Shown: positions 36,452-50,104 of the stretch, in pieces
Layout: each line of letters opens with the position of its first letter
Numbering within the stretch: position 1 is the stretch's first letter
From: Bryum argenteum
Taxonomy: Eukaryota; Streptophyta; Bryopsida; Bryales; Bryaceae
Reading direction: 5' to 3'
Assembly: GCA_037043015.1 (NCBI GenBank)
Contig: CM073322.1
Span: 30,809,864 to 30,873,863, forward strand
DNA length: 64,000 nt
Translations under genes and position numbers: made by a program
Notes under the pieces: generated by a model
The model's database searches: none
Told to the model about the DNA's origin: nothing
What the model saw: the letters and a program-made list of their open reading frames with translations, nothing else

Positions 36452-38136
36452 ATAACCTTTCCGCACCACATGCGATTCTATATGGACAATCGAGAGGGGG
36501 TCGGTAAGGTTCGAGTACAACACAAACATTATAGCAAGGATAAATGGGAACCTGAGTCAGGGACAAAGACGTTGCAATCGCTACCAAATAAAGAAGAACG
36601 ACCATCGTTTGCAAAGGTGTTTGCAGCTGATGAAAGGGAGTTGAAGGCATTGGATGACTTTATTGCATACAAAGAAAGGTGCATTCAAAGATTCCAACAT
36701 CCGGAAAAAAATGGTGAAGCTAAAAGAGAGGCAGAACATTTGAAACTATACCTAGCCGAATTCCCAAGCAAAGATCATAGCAACGAGCATAGTTCTTCAC
36801 AGCTTTGGCCTTCAGAGGTATTAGAGACATCACCTATTGTAGATGCATCAATAGATGTTATTGACGATCGAAATGAATCAAACCACGAGATTACTATTGT
36901 GGACCAAATAGTGGCGATGCTTCCAAATTCTGAGGTTAGAGGATACTTTGGTCATCGAAGAGAGAGGCCACCTAACCAAGCAGTGCATAGGGCACAAAGA
37001 ACGGCTCGCAGTCACATCTTTGATGGAACCGAAGAAAGAGCGGTATCAGAAGGTACTGACGATCCTTTTCCCCAATTTGATCCTCAATCCGATATCCGTT
37101 CGACAATTTGTAGCCCTCGGTGTTGATCGTGCGAGAAATACACGGGGTGTTCCATTTTATTTAGGGAAGGTGATTGAAGACGGAAAAGGCGAGAATAAAA
37201 TCAAGATGAAAGTTTGTTGGTATTGGCCAATCATTCGAGGGGAGTTGGTGACGGACCGAGTTCCTCTTTACAACGGTATGCAAACTGTTTGGATTCATTG
37301 TGGGAGCCATCCGGGAGAATCACGATTGGATAGAGAAAGAGGCATGTATTTTTTTCATGGGCGGACGAACCGAAAGAATCATGTCCGGTCATAGTCGGGG
37401 AGAAACCGCAATGTCTTTGGAGTCACGGGTTCCAAGCAACATTTGCATTATCCAATCTGCGAAGGCCCACATATTAGAATATATCGCAATGCAAACCCAA
37501 GCTATCGACGATGACCGCTTGCAAGCCGCATTAGATATTAGTATGTAGTCCATGTGTTTTGTGTACACATGGTGTTTCTAAGTGTATATACGTACTAGAT
37601 AGTACAAGATCGCAAGGATTATTTTCGGGACGTGTTGTTGCGATGAACATATGGGTTGAATTTAGTTGTATTATCGATTATATACATAACTTGGTATACA
37701 TTTAGAATCATGTATTTAAATACTTTTCTAACACATATATACAAAGTACAATATGAAGTATATTTTTATTAAATGTCCATTGGAACAATTTGGTGCCTAC
37801 TTTTATTAACAGTTTGGTGCTCGCGTCATTTTGCTCACCAAAAATATATTAACTATAATCTACACAATTTGTAGCATATACTAAGCATTTCAAATATCCC
37901 TGGACAAAAATATTTGTATTATTCACATGGATTTATACCAAAAATATGTTCACAATGCCATTAGAAGTATTTTTATATTACCACTTCTGACAATACGCAA
38001 CATTCTTTGCAAAACACCTTTTTTTCCAGAAAAAATCAAGTTTAAAAATTAAAATTTCCATTTTTGCAAGAATGGCCATCGTAGTACCCAAGTGCACTTT
38101 TAAATAGCCGGGTGCATAATTGCTTAATTGCGCGTT

Positions 38137-39190
38137 TAGAGTAACTCTTACTCTCTTGCAAGTACATGTCTCTTTTCTACATATGAGTACATGTAAATAC
38201 TGAGCAGGTATCTAATAGTTCAAGCCTACAATGACTCACTAATAAATGAGGTTTGAGATTCAAGCTTTTTTATATGTGTCTAGTGAGTATTTGAGCACTG
38301 ATGCAGGCATGGAGTTAAAGGACATTTGATGTAATATGTAGAGTAACTCTCACGCTCTTGCAAGTGCAAGTCTCTTTTCTAAATATAAGTACTGGTAAGT
38401 AGTGAGCAAGGATGTAATAGTTCAAGCCCACGGTCACTCACTAATGAGGTTGTTTGAAATTTAAGTTTTCTAGTATGTATCTGTCGAGTACTTGAGTACT
38501 GATCCACGCATGGAATCAAAGGACATTTGTTGTAACATGTGGAATAACTCTTACTCTCTTGCTAGTGCAGGTCTCTTTTTTACATATGAGGACATAAAAC
38601 TACAACAGGGATGTATTAGTTCAAGCCCACAGTCACTCACTAATGAGGTTGTTTGAGATTCAAGTTTTTTTTACATGTCTCTATTGAGTACTTGAGCACT
38701 ATCCACGCACAGAATGAAAGGACATTTGTTGTAACATGTGGAAGAACTCATACTCTCTTGGAAGTGCAGGTCTCTTTTCTACATATGACGTCATGTAAGT
38801 ACTGAGCACGGATGTAATAGTTGAAGCCCACGGTCACTCACTAACAAGGTTGTTTGTGATTTTAGTTTTTTATACGTTTCTAGTAAGTATTTGAGCACTG
38901 ATGCACGTATGGATTCAAAGGACATTTGTTGTAACTCTTACGCTCTTGCAATTGCTAGTCTCCTTTCTAAATATGAGTACTGATAAGTACTGCGCAAGGA
39001 TGTAAGAGTTGAGGCCCACGGTCACTCAGTGATTAGGTTGTTTGAGATTGAAGTTTTCTTGAATGTGTCTATTGAGTACTTAAGCATTGATGCACACATA
39101 GAATCAAAGAATGTTTGTTGTATTGGTAAGTATATGAGTATTGGTAAGTATTGAGGAGGGATGTAATAGTTGAAGCATGAATCTTGAGGA
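38137..39190 (+). repeat. ~195-bp tandem repeat array, right part (about five units)
   Basis: Continuation of the 13.44-14.26 kb array: GACATTTGTTGTAACATGT landmarks fall at about 38317, 38518, 38717, 38917 and 39107. The first unit begins in mid-unit directly after the giant element, in the phase needed to complete the last unit before it. The array fades out by about 39190. Confidence 0.9.
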
Positions 39191-40077
39191 AAACAATCAA
39201 ATTTTAGGAATCAAACTTTTAATTACATTATTTTATTTTCCTTTTACTATAATGCTTTGCTAATAGGACCAAGCTTTTGTATAGAAAATTACTTTTGTGG
39301 TATAGCCAGTTTTTAAATTAAAATATAGTACTATTTGAGCACAAGGTTCTTACATGAGAGCAAATGGATATGAAAAGATACCTTGAAGTATCTTAACACA
39401 ACAAGGAGGCCAACCTCTAAAAGGCACATCATGGAGACACTACTTGGAGGAGGAATCCGCTATGAGTTCTTCCATGGTTTTGATTAATTTCTAAAAGGCA
39501 CTTTCCATAAATGACAACATCTTTTAGCCATCTACTAATTGGTGTTGATTTTATAGAGTATTCAAGTATTGCTTTTGATGCCTCAAAGTCATTAAATTTT
39601 CTTTATATGTTCACAAACTTGAGAAACTTGCAGAATACATGTACTTTTTGAGATTTGATATATCTCTATATATAAAAGAACACGATCTTTCTATTTGTCC
39701 TTGGCGATGCATGGTCATGATCATTATCATTTGATCATGTATACATGGTATGAAGAGTTCTGAAGATTTTGAAGAGTTTCCATAAGTGGTATTTGAATGG
39801 GAAACAATACAACAGGAAACAGAGGACATGCTACAAATCTTAAGAAACATGGAGAACCAAAACACGGGAACGACATGCTATAAATCTTAAACAACATGGA
39901 GAACTAAGAAGCAGGGAACTTGCATACTGATTGCATATCCCATAATTTCAACATCCCCAAAAACCTCCAACTTCGTTTTTTCTATACCTAGGTCTCGATT
40001 TTTTATACTTTTTGTAAATTTCAATATGACCTTTTTGATGTCCATGTCCAAAGGACACGGGTAATGACTTGTATGTA
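39191..40077. other. Intergenic DNA, no gene recognised
   Basis: AT-rich. At 39826-39905 a phrase built on ATGCTACAAATCTTAAGAAAC, CATGGAGAACCAA is repeated twice. No frame above 84 codons. Confidence 0.4.
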
Positions 40078-41017
40078 CAGTGGGGTACAGTTTGCTTACG
40101 AATTCCTCCCCAGTGGGAGTATTTGTAAATAGTTTGACAGTTCATTGTGAGCTCAAAAAAGATTGGAATTGAAATCCGTAAAGTGGGTTGAAATCACATC
40201 AGAGTGTACTAAAATATTATGATAAAATATCAATTTGTCCTTGTAATGTCATTTACCATATTACAATTACTTCATACATCATCTACCATAGACTACTCCT
40301 ACTTTTTGTTTTATTAAAATATACAATTTAATTGCAAGTTTGAAATTAGCTTCAGAAGTTGTTCTTGAGGTACTTAGGCACATATTTGTGGTATCATTGA
40401 TATACCTCTTATTTGATATTCACTTCGAGAAATTTCTTAGTAAGTCCTACTAACCAGTAAACTTTACCCAAAACATGTGAAAGCCTTTTACACAGTTACA
40501 TATGTTTTTGAAAGACCAACAAATATCCTTGGAGGATGGTTAGAGGCTATTAGAGTAATAACTCTCATGCCTAGCTTACATTCTTATATTACTCTTGCAA
40601 AGTTCAAAGGAAGATTCAAATTCCATATTGAGTTTCTATTAGAGACTCATAAGAAACCACTTCATCACCAAAAAAAGTCAAGAGAGGATATTCTTTTTAA
40701 TATTTAAGTGTGTGCCTAAGTACCTTAAGAAAAACTTCCAAAGCTAATTTCAAAACTTGCAATTGGAATGTATATCAAACAAAAAACAAAAATTAGAAGC
40801 AGTCAATGGTGGATGGTGTATAAAGTAACCGTAATATGATAAATTGCATTACAAAGAAGAATTGATATTTTATCATAGTATTGTAGTACACTCTAATGTG
40901 ATTCCAACCCACTTTACGAATTTCAATTCTGATCATTTTTGAGCTCACAATCAATTTTCAAACTTTTCACAAATACTCCCACTCAGGAGGAATTCGTAAG
41001 CAAAGTGTATCCCACTG
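40078..41017. mobile_element. Fold-back transposon or large MITE with ~310-bp inverted arms
   Basis: The left arm 40078-40390 is the inverted, diverged copy of 40706-41017: CAGTGGGGTACAGTTTGC at the left against CAGTGGGATACACTTTGC (reverse complement of the right end), followed by TTACGAATTCCTCC, GTGGGAGTATTTGT and so on to GTACTTAGGCAC. The loop is about 315 bp. The CAGTG terminus suggests hAT, but I could not read a convincing 8-bp duplication, and similarity may extend a few bases outward. No transposase frame was seen. Confidence 0.75.
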
Positions 41018-42044
41018 CACATAAATAAGCATTGTTGAGAACTTGGTAGTTTTAAATCACTACTCTTCTTAAGAAGAACACAACCACTTACAATTATGCA
41101 TATGCAAGTATTTAAAACCATACACACAATTCTAGAGTCCTTGAAGAATTCTAGTAAAATAAGAATAGAAAAAAAAAAAAAATAGAAGGATAAAATATAT
41201 TACAAAGCTAAAGCCCACTCAAATATTTGAAGTAACACATGCACACATACACGTACACCACAATAATTCCAAGATGCGAAAACTAACGGAGTTTGCTTTC
41301 CAGACATGTCCAAAATGAAACTTGTCATTAAAGTCAAGCCTTACGTAGGTTTAAGATAATTCAAAAGAACAAATGATAGAGTTGAACCATCAAAAGTAAC
41401 CTTGAGACCTATCCTTACAAGTGTGGATCGCTTAAAATGAGCAATTCCCCAATGAAATGAACAACTTGGAGGAGAATAAATAACAAAAATGCTATCTTTT
41501 ATAACAAACAAGACTCCTTGAATGATTCACCAAAAAGCAGAAAAGACTACTAGGAGCAAGTTCAAAGTTTCTGCTATCAATTATCAATTAAATACTTGCA
41601 TTAACCCCTAAACGTCCCATGGGGATAGTAGATACGAATCCGTACAAGTGGCATTTGCTACCAACAAGAAGCTTGAAGTTGGAATTTCAATAGCTCACTA
41701 GGACTGCGCAAATTTTCTACTCCAACTTCTCTATTGAGATCGAACCCAATAATAAAGGTGTGAATCCATTTCAAATACAAGAAATATACATTGTAATCTA
41801 CCAAATAATGTACAGCATTAACCAACAAAGGAATTAAATTACAGGTGTAAGCCTCATATTGATGTCTCTGGGTGTGAAGAACTGACGGAAGACTCATCCT
41901 CAGAATAAAGAATTGATAAAGTTTAATAATGATGTAACACTAGGGTAGACAGACATTACATAAGAAGAGCCAAAACCGCCACCATCTCTATAGTACCAGA
42001 ACTGAAGTCAAGTCAAGGGTGTGGAAGATTGACTGCTTTTCAGA
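41018..42044. other. Intergenic DNA and 3' flank of the kinase gene
   Basis: AT-rich. A CATTAACCCCTAAACGTCCC box lies at about 41599-41618. The last ~150 bp before 42045 probably contain the 3' UTR of the minus-strand kinase gene. Confidence 0.4.
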
Positions 42045-45000
42045 TCAGGCAGGTCGTGACCAACAAGATGCATGCGTCGTCCTCCTCTTGGAGTGGACTC
42101 CCCTCGATGGCATTGGAATTACCATATTCTCTAGAATGCTTAGCACCTGCACAAGTATGATATACTCTTGCCATGAGTACAAACATGCAATCAGTATCCA
42201 AAAAGGAGGAATCGAAAGCAAGGAAGCAAACGTGCGCAAGTACAGAATGAAGGGATTCAGTACCTCACTAAACTCCGGTCTTTCTGCCGGGTCTTTGTGC
42301 CAGCATCTTTGCATTAAGGCTAACAAAGCCTCAGGTACATATAGTGGAGTGTCGGGACGTACTCCCCTGGAAGCCACCATAAAGCAAACATATGAGACTC
42401 CTATCCATCTGTATCGAGCATCCGTACCGACACCAAGATAATACTCGTACAGTTTGGAAAAGCTTAGACGGTTTAGGCTCTCCAGATCCACGAGTTCAAC
42501 AAATTTTTATACATCGAAGTGTGAAATCTGCTATCAAGTGAAGTTATTGATGCGCACCGTTGAACAACACTAATTGCAGCTTGCAAAGGTGTTAGGCCAG
42601 CGTACGGTATGCCACCAGTCAACACTTCCCTGTTCACACAAACCCATTTAGATACATATCTCAGTCAAGTATCTTAGATTATCACAACATATAGTAATGG
42701 TGGTAATATCTGAAGTACTATATCTGAAGTACTATATCCAAAGATAAGACGTACCACATTGTGATCGCGAAGGAGTAAACATCTGCTTTATGGTCGTAAG
42801 ACTTATGTTCCAATATCTGTAATCCAACAACAGCAAAAGTTATACTTTACCCCGGCTATCGGCTACCTTTCAGGTAGCATTTTAAATTATGATCTGCTTC
42901 GAAGGTTGGCAGGAAGTCGAGTACCTCAGGGCACATCCACCGGTATGTTCCCGTCTCCGCTGTCATCTCAGCGTTTTGACAAAACAATTTATCCATGCAA
43001 GAAGCAATGCTTGAGGTAGGCTTAAGGCGGGCAACACCAAAGTCACAAACTTTGACAACCTGGAGGAGGAACAGAGCTCTGGCTTCAATCAGAAACTCGT
43101 CCCCGGTATTTTTTCACGAGCAGGAAATGTCTTCGCAAACTAGAGCAGCATGGGGGGAAATAATCACTTACGTCATGTTCATCAATCAGTAAATTTGCAG
43201 CTTTCATATCCCTGTGCACGATCCCTCTCCTATTCCATTCCAGCGAGTAATTACGTTAAAAAGGCAGCCAACTGATGATAATACTTGCCAAATAAACTCA
43301 CATTCGAGAGATAAGTATGCTGGATTGAGCATGACAGACTTCTCTTGAAATCGCTAACGATTGACAAATGGGGCACATTCATAGTCGAATCTATGAAGAT
43401 ATATAGAAGCTTCCCGATATCAACGGCACATCGTTTCACTAGATAAGTACAACAGATAGAGTTCGAGAAAGTGAAGACTGCCTTACTTGTGTAGAAAGTC
43501 CATCCCTCTTGCTGAATCACGGAATACCTTAATTGCTGATGCAATGTCTAGGCCACCCATTCGACGATCAAGAAGGTCTCGGACACTATACCCCCAACAT
43601 TAAACACAAATGAGTCAACCGATTCAAGCGCCGTGGCATATTATGTAACTAAAACCGCCTGATAAATGATAGGCACAAACACAAATTTCTAGCCACTGAG
43701 TATCATCAAATGGATATAGATAAGGACTGGTAAGGTGCAAAGTTGCTCACCTGCCACCAGCCATTAGTTCAGTAACAATGCAGAGCTTCGGCCAATTTGA
43801 ACAAGCACCAATAAACTGCACTACGTTCTTGTGTCTCACTAATCTGCGTCCGACCGAACATTTCCGATTCAGGTTAGACAGCAATACGAAATATGAATGG
43901 CTTGCAGCGAATCTATAAAAGGGCAATGTATCGCAAATATATGTATGAAAAGAGATCAAAACCTAAATCGTGGTTTTCAGCATGTAGGAACTGACCTCAT
44001 GATGGAAACCTCTTGTTTGAAAACCTGCAGCCGCCCAGACGCAGGAGCACATACGTGGGTATCCGAATCTAACTCGCTATTGTGGTATTCATCTATCTCA
44101 ATTATCTTGATTGCGACGTCTTGAGACAAATATTTTCCCTTGTATAATCCCCCAGAAGATCCTTTTCCCAGCTTTTCGCCAATCTCGAGCTGCACAATAA
44201 AAATGATAATTAAGTCCTCGATCGTCACAGAAGCATTCAACTTAGAAGCTGCCTTGTTCATCACTTCAGTAGATTATTGTCTTCTGTCCTCGGCAGTCTG
44301 CAAAGAGCCATGAATATACCAAGTTGAAGTCCACAGCCCAGTCTTCGTATTGAATGGCTTCGGCGGCAGCTTGCAACTTAGAATCACCTTTGAAACTTCG
44401 ATTTCCTCTTACATCCGACTTCTCCTCCAAAGCCTCTAAAACAGCACACCTAAGATCTTCCTACAAGCCCACACAAATTCGATAGCTTAGGGACTCCACA
44501 ATATGCATAGACTACACCATCGAATGCAAGACGCACTAATTATTTTCGTAACAAAACTGATTGTAATAAGCTCATGAAAAGGTTGATATAAACGGTGAAG
44601 CACTGCAACATAGCTTGCATATGTAACAAGATATAAGGAGAAAGCTACCTCGTCTCTTGGCCAACCTTCCACCACAAAAACCTCCAACGCCATTCCATCT
44701 GTTAGGCTGAACACGTGAGCTTCCTGTTCACAGGCAGTAGTCAAGATGTCAAGAGCCTCAACTACAAAGAAAAGAAGTTCGGAGCGGGAAGCATCGAAGA
44801 AAGACAAACACTTGTAATAAAAACCAGAGAGCTCTTCAACATGAAAAAATAGTGAATATGCATGGCAAGAATAAAGTAACATACCTTGATATTTAATTGC
44901 AGATTTGAATCACTGAGAGCTGATGTGAAATATTTCAGGAGACCTTGTCTGTCGGTAGTCGCAAAAGTCACTTCGTATCCAAGAGGTAAAGAAGCAGTGT

Positions 45001-46614
45001 CTTGTTCGCTGCTATATCCATTTCCATCATCCTCATTACGCAAGCCGTTCAAATAGGTTCCAAATGCAGGACGAGGAATGGACTGCGGTGAAGCTTCTTC
45101 CAGGAGAGAGATTCCTCGAAGTGAAGATGAAAAGGACCTGCAAATTACAGCCTCAGGGCTGCCACAAGGCCCCACCCCTACCAGATCTGATCCCATTCCG
45201 AAGGCAGGCTTCGGAATCTGCCTTGGCGAAGCTAGTTCTCTGATCTGTCTGGGCGAAGGTAGTTCTTTGCTCTGCCTTGACGAAGGTAGTGGGCAATCTG
45301 TTGTTGCATCTTCAGGAGGTGCTCCGATCCCAGCCAGCAGCACTTTCCTTACATGAACTGCTGGAGTTGGGACGGCCGAATCACCATAACTACTACAACT
45401 CATGACATAGTCTGCCTCTCGAGCCTCGTGTAGTAACTCCATGTGAAGGAGCACGTCCTCGTGACTACGAGGATCTATATTCAAAGTGTACCTGCAAAAA
45501 TTCCACTTGAACTGTGAGCAATTACAGGCTCAGGCGAACCCTAATATTCCACCACACTTAAGCCGATTAAGGATTACTCGATTCGATTTGTGTAATCTTC
45601 TTCGTTACTCAAATTAGGCTAAGTTGCAGCAGTTCAGCTCAGTTCCATTCTCCTGCAATCTCTTGAGCATTCTGACCAATGAAGAATTTTCTTTTCTGCT
45701 GAGAACGCTTACCTATGATACAAGGCAAATTAATGCATACTCCTTTCTACAGATTTTTGATCTGAAGCTCATCAGAAACTAAAATCTACTAAATCACTGC
45801 TGCTGCGGCATATCAGTTCAAATGACAGTTGCTTCGATCTGAATTACTAAGAACGCTTACTTATGATACAAAAAATTCAGATTCTCTGCTCATCGATTAC
45901 TAGCAGCTAACGACTGCTGTGCAGAATTTCACACACAAATGATTTTCAGGGATCAGAATTGCAAGCGCAGATTGCCTTCACACAAGAAATTCTGCGAGGC
46001 TCCAAATTATAAGAGATTAGTGCATACTCCTTTCTTGATCCGAAGCTCATCATAAGCTAAAACCTACTGAATCAGTGCGGCTGCGACATATTGAATTGCT
46101 TAAAACTGTGTTGTCGGGCGGGGAAACGGGCTAAGAGGCAGTTGTCAAGTGAGCAATAAGGCAGGTGCAAAACTGATGGCTGATTCAGAATTAGGTTGTG
46201 CACGAGCGTGGAAGTCCAACATGGGATAAGTGAGACGCAAGACGATAAAGAAAGAGCCAATAGGTAGGTACGAGAGGAGAGGGTAGTCTACCGAGACGGC
46301 AGACGAGCAAAGTGCTCACGAAACTCGATGCAAACTTCCTCGCCATATCCAGCAGCGCGGACACTCTCCAACACTTGCTTCACCACGCTATCCAGGGCCT
46401 TCAAAGACGACGCAGATAAACCTCGCTTCTTCCATCCACAATCGCTGCACCGATCGTGGTGGTGGGATCCTTCCGAGGAGGTGGTGGTGCTGTTTTCGGC
46501 CTCCGAACTAGCTGCCTTACTACAACTACTACTGGCTTGCAGTACCTCGCCATAATCAGCGACACCATTGCTCTCCCTGTCTAGCGATCCAACGCCATTT
46601 CCGAAGCAGTGCAT
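42045..46614 (-). CDS. ACT-domain Raf-like Ser/Thr/Tyr kinase (STY8/STY17/STY46 group), 13 exons, 687 aa
   Basis: Exons, in order: 46292-46614, 44885-45491, 44649-44723, 44320-44460, 43996-44189, 43751-43843, 43487-43585, 43172-43229, 42925-43059, 42755-42816, 42558-42629, 42264-42366, 42045-42146. All have GT-AG borders and keep frame. The N-terminal [18 protein letters not shown] is typical of this plant group, whose members phosphorylate chloroplast transit peptides. The ACT domain is at ~277-335. The kinase domain has the Gly loop GKGSSG (390-395), the VAIK lysine (410), [10 protein letters not shown] (516-525), DFG (536-538), [13 protein letters not shown] and [14 protein letters not shown]. 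The open frame extends to 46662, but that codon is GTG behind a stop; the first ATG is 46614. Oddities: a longer activation segment and CPE in place of APE. Intron 1 is ~800 bp, the largest in the gene. Confidence 0.93.
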
Positions 46615-46662
46615 CCTACCATTTCCTGCCGCAAGCCCCAGCGCAACTAGGGCACCCCGCAC

Positions 46663-48574
46663 TTAAACCACCGTGAGGTTCCACTTCTCGTACAAACCCT
46701 TCATCTGATCATTCGACTCTTGTCACGCCATAGCAGAAGCAAAAACAGACGGATTGCAAGTCTGTCAAGCTTTTCTGATTGTTGATGAAAATCCAGGGAT
46801 AGGGGGGGGGTGTGGAAAGAGAGTATGGCACTGGCAAGGGAATTTACGAAGTGGGTGCCACGAGAAGCGCCATGGATTGTCCAGAAAGCGTGATCAAAAG
46901 TTGTTTCGGAAGGAGTACGCTAGCGGGTGGGATGTTCCCTGATGGGGAATGAGAGCAGTGAATGGAGAAGGTGGTGAGAATGGGTCGAAAGACAGTTGTG
47001 GCGGTGAGGATGCCGTCGCGAGCGAGAAACGGAGGGTTCAAGAGGGAGAAGCAGCCGGCCATGAGAAAGAAACAACATGGGAAAAAGGAATGGACGAAGA
47101 AAGAAACATCATGGGGGAAAAGGGATGGACGAAGAAAGAGAGTGGAAGAAAGAAAAAGCAAAACGCCAGTGATTCTTTATTTGGCTGTATCTTTGGCTCT
47201 ATTAAAGGAGAGTGCTCAAAAATGGCTAGATTTCCCAATCTGTAATGAATATAATATTGGAAGTACTTTTCATGCATGGGGAAAGTAAGTGGAATAACAG
47301 TCATAGTGGATTCATGATTTTTGAACTCTTTTACAATTTGCTATGAATTTTTGAAGGCCGTCCCATAGGTGTTTCTGAAATGGTGCCCCTAGTTTTGCAC
47401 CCTAAAATGTCTGCCTTGAGTACACACTACTATTGAGTGAAGCAGCTATTATGTACCTCTGGGTCAAGATGCCTAATGCTTCATTATTGATTTCGCTATG
47501 GTTTTGAGCACTCTCCCTTCGACCATGCGCTCTCTTGAAGCATGGTCACACATTTTGGGAGTGCTAGTGTTAGAATTAAGTTGTTATGGGTACTCTTTCT
47601 CAATGTTCCATGGAAATATTTTAGGGTTCTAAACATGTATATCACAAGCAAAAAACTAAGAAATTAATAAAAATGAAGCTTGATTTTGTGTGCGGTAGGT
47701 TTGCGGGAGAGAGCAACTTTTGGGCATGGGAGAGAGCAAGTATTGGGCATGGGAAGAGCAAGTTTTGGGCATGTAACAAGGTAAAATCTTGTTGCGGAGG
47801 CAATCTGAATGGCTTTATTTAGAAACGAGTTCTTCAAAAAAGTTGTGTTCTCTAGGCTTTTTCAAGAGTTAGTGGCAAAACCATTACATTCTAGATGTGA
47901 CACAAAAGGTAGGAGGTAGCAAGCTTGGTTTGGAATTCTTACCCCATGACTATTGAAATACCCACTAATGATTGTCAAACAAGTTTCCTAGTAAGGGTTT
48001 AGGTGATAGAAATGGTGCCTACTGAGTAATGTTCTTGTAGTAGAAGCATGATAAACACACTCAATTAGAGATGGTGAAGTGCACTCTTTTACGGTTTAAA
48101 CCTTTCATGATGATCATAAATTTGATATTTTCCGTTCCCACAAGCCAACACCCATCCGGCCTCTCCATCAACATGAGAAAGATCTATGAACCACAGTATC
48201 GTACTTGCCATGAGCATGATAAAGATTCATGAGATTTCTTGTCATCAAATGTTGACTTTTTTAGTGATGCAATTCATTGGGCATAAAAGAATGGATGAAG
48301 AAAGAGAGTAAAAGGAAAAAAAGAAGTAAAATGCCCTTTTTGCAGTTGAAAACTAAAATTTCTAAATAAAGATTATGAAATTGGAATTTGAGTCAGAAAA
48401 ATTTACCACATAAACCTTGGAGTAGAAAATCATAGGCAATAATATTACTATAAATCCTTTTATCAAGGCTGCCCAAAATAGCAAAACGCCATTTTGGCAT
48501 TTAAGGATCATTGGGGTTAAATAACATTGCGCAAGCAAGTAAATAAATATGAAGAAATCCTTGCATAACACATA
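46663..48574. other. Upstream region of the kinase gene; short tandem repeats
   Basis: 46.67-47.25 kb is purine-rich on the plus strand and includes the repeated phrase GGATGGACGAAGAAAGA (about 47088 and 47123). This is probably the promoter and leader of the kinase gene. At 47708-47772 there are three ~27-bp units GAGAGCAACTTTTGGGCATG. No other gene was recognised. Confidence 0.45.
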
Positions 48575-48676
48575 CTCCCTTTGTCCCATTGTAATTGTAT
48601 CGGAGGTTCTCTCAAATCTATCTCTCAAGGTAAATTTGAGAGAACCTACTAGACAGTGATAATGGGACGGAGGGAG
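48575..48676. mobile_element. Stowaway MITE, 102 bp, TSD TA
   Basis: The ends are CTCCCTTTGTCCCATT and, reverse-complemented, CTCCCTCCGTCCCATT, which is the canonical plant Stowaway (Tc1/mariner) terminus. TA flanks both sides (48573-48574 and 48677-48678). The inverted match continues inside (GGTTCTCTCAAAT / ATTTGAGAGAACC), so the element can fold into one long hairpin. Confidence 0.95.
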
Positions 48677-50104
48677 TAAAAGTAAGCAAAAATTGACACT
48701 CTCTTTTACCCTTATATCATTTTCTTTCCTTTTCTTTCACAAAGCAAGCAAGTGATACAGTGGTCGTAGGAACACAAGGAATGTCATGGGAATGATATGA
48801 TTGCAAAGGACTCATTAGAAAACACATTCCTCGTCAATAAGATATAAAACACATTCCTTCCTTTTTCACCAGCTGATCGGCTCTCTTGTAAAGGGGACGC
48901 ATTGACCCAAGAGTCCCGGACTAAGAGCCGCCAACCGCCTAATCGGCGTGTCCAGCTACTCGAAGAGTGGCAGCAGGGAGGCCAGGAGCATCGGAAGGCC
49001 AAGATGCGACCACGACCAGAAATGGGGAGCTAAAGGGTCTTCTCTTAGATTCTCAGAATGCTATGAATAGAAAGCTGGGCAGCAGACAGTGCAGGAGCGA
49101 AATGGAGTGGTCAGACAAGTTGTCTGCATTTCGCAAGAGTTGTCTTTCACATTCCTCGCCTTTGTTCTGGCTGTTGTGTTCTTTTGCCCCTCCTCAAAAG
49201 TCCAGTCCTCCCTGCTCAATTTCTGTCGGAGCAACAAAGTGTCTGTGCCTCACCATTTCCACGAAGCCCACTTGCAAGACCGGTACTGCAAGTCGTCCGA
49301 TTCCGAGTTTGCAGGCGTTGCCACGTGCTCTTCTCCTTATCCACCATCGAACTGATTCTATGTATGTCCGAAAACCTAATAAGATTCAAGCATTGTGCAT
49401 ATCGCATATCTACATTGACTCAGACTCATAAGAATCGCGTATATGGAGATAGAGCTTCCTGTTAACCTAATTTCAAAATGATTGATACGATTGCTTTCAA
49501 CTGGTTATATTCTCGGAACACCTAGCCCTGGTACAGTATCCGATGAGGGTCTGTAACTTACTCTGCATATGCGTCAAATGAAATAAGAAATGGTTGGATC
49601 GATTCAGCTAATCGAACGTCTGCATGGACCTTGTGCGTTACCTTTCATTTGCGTCAAGAAAACAAATTCAAAGATTGTGCCATCAGTATTTTAAGTGTTG
49701 ACCAAGGAGTGGAAACTGGGCTGGAGGGGCGGCAAGAAACGTACCAGTTTTGTGACATGTGGAGAGCATGGAAGCAGGTATGCATCGAAAATCACCGAGA
49801 ATGAGGACGATTCGAAGTTGGTGGACTTACAAGTGTGTGCTATGCAGTTGACATGTATTACCTGGGGCATGGGACATGTACTAAAAAGCGTCGCTTTTTT
49901 CCCATGAATGCTTCGGTCATCCTGACATGAGGGGCGCCTGCCGGCCACCTCGTGCCCACAGGATCTTTGACCTGATTCAAATTTTAATCCTGTAGTCTGT
50001 TATGTTCTTACAGCATTTGGCTACTGTTCTAGTGAATCCAAAGCCAAAATGAGCAGCCAAAGGATAAGAATGGAGAGCGAAGCAAAAATTCCGATTCCAA
50101 TTCA
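48677..50104. other. Intergenic DNA between kinase promoter and VPS51 3' end
   Basis: 48.85-49.45 kb is more GC-rich and has overlapping frames of up to 154 codons on the plus strand and 72 on the minus. None has an ATG-started, recognisable product. One frame (49089-49355) has a signal-peptide-like stretch but starts at GTG. The 3' UTR of the VPS51 gene probably lies in the last 200 bp. Confidence 0.35.

Noticed and set aside
46615-46662. Sixteen-codon upstream extension of the kinase frame
   Set aside because: It begins with GTG immediately after an in-frame stop. The first ATG is at 46614.
49089-49355. 88-codon frame with a signal-peptide-like hydrophobic stretch
   Set aside because: It starts at GTG with no ATG in frame, overlaps a longer frame in another phase, and has no recognisable domain.
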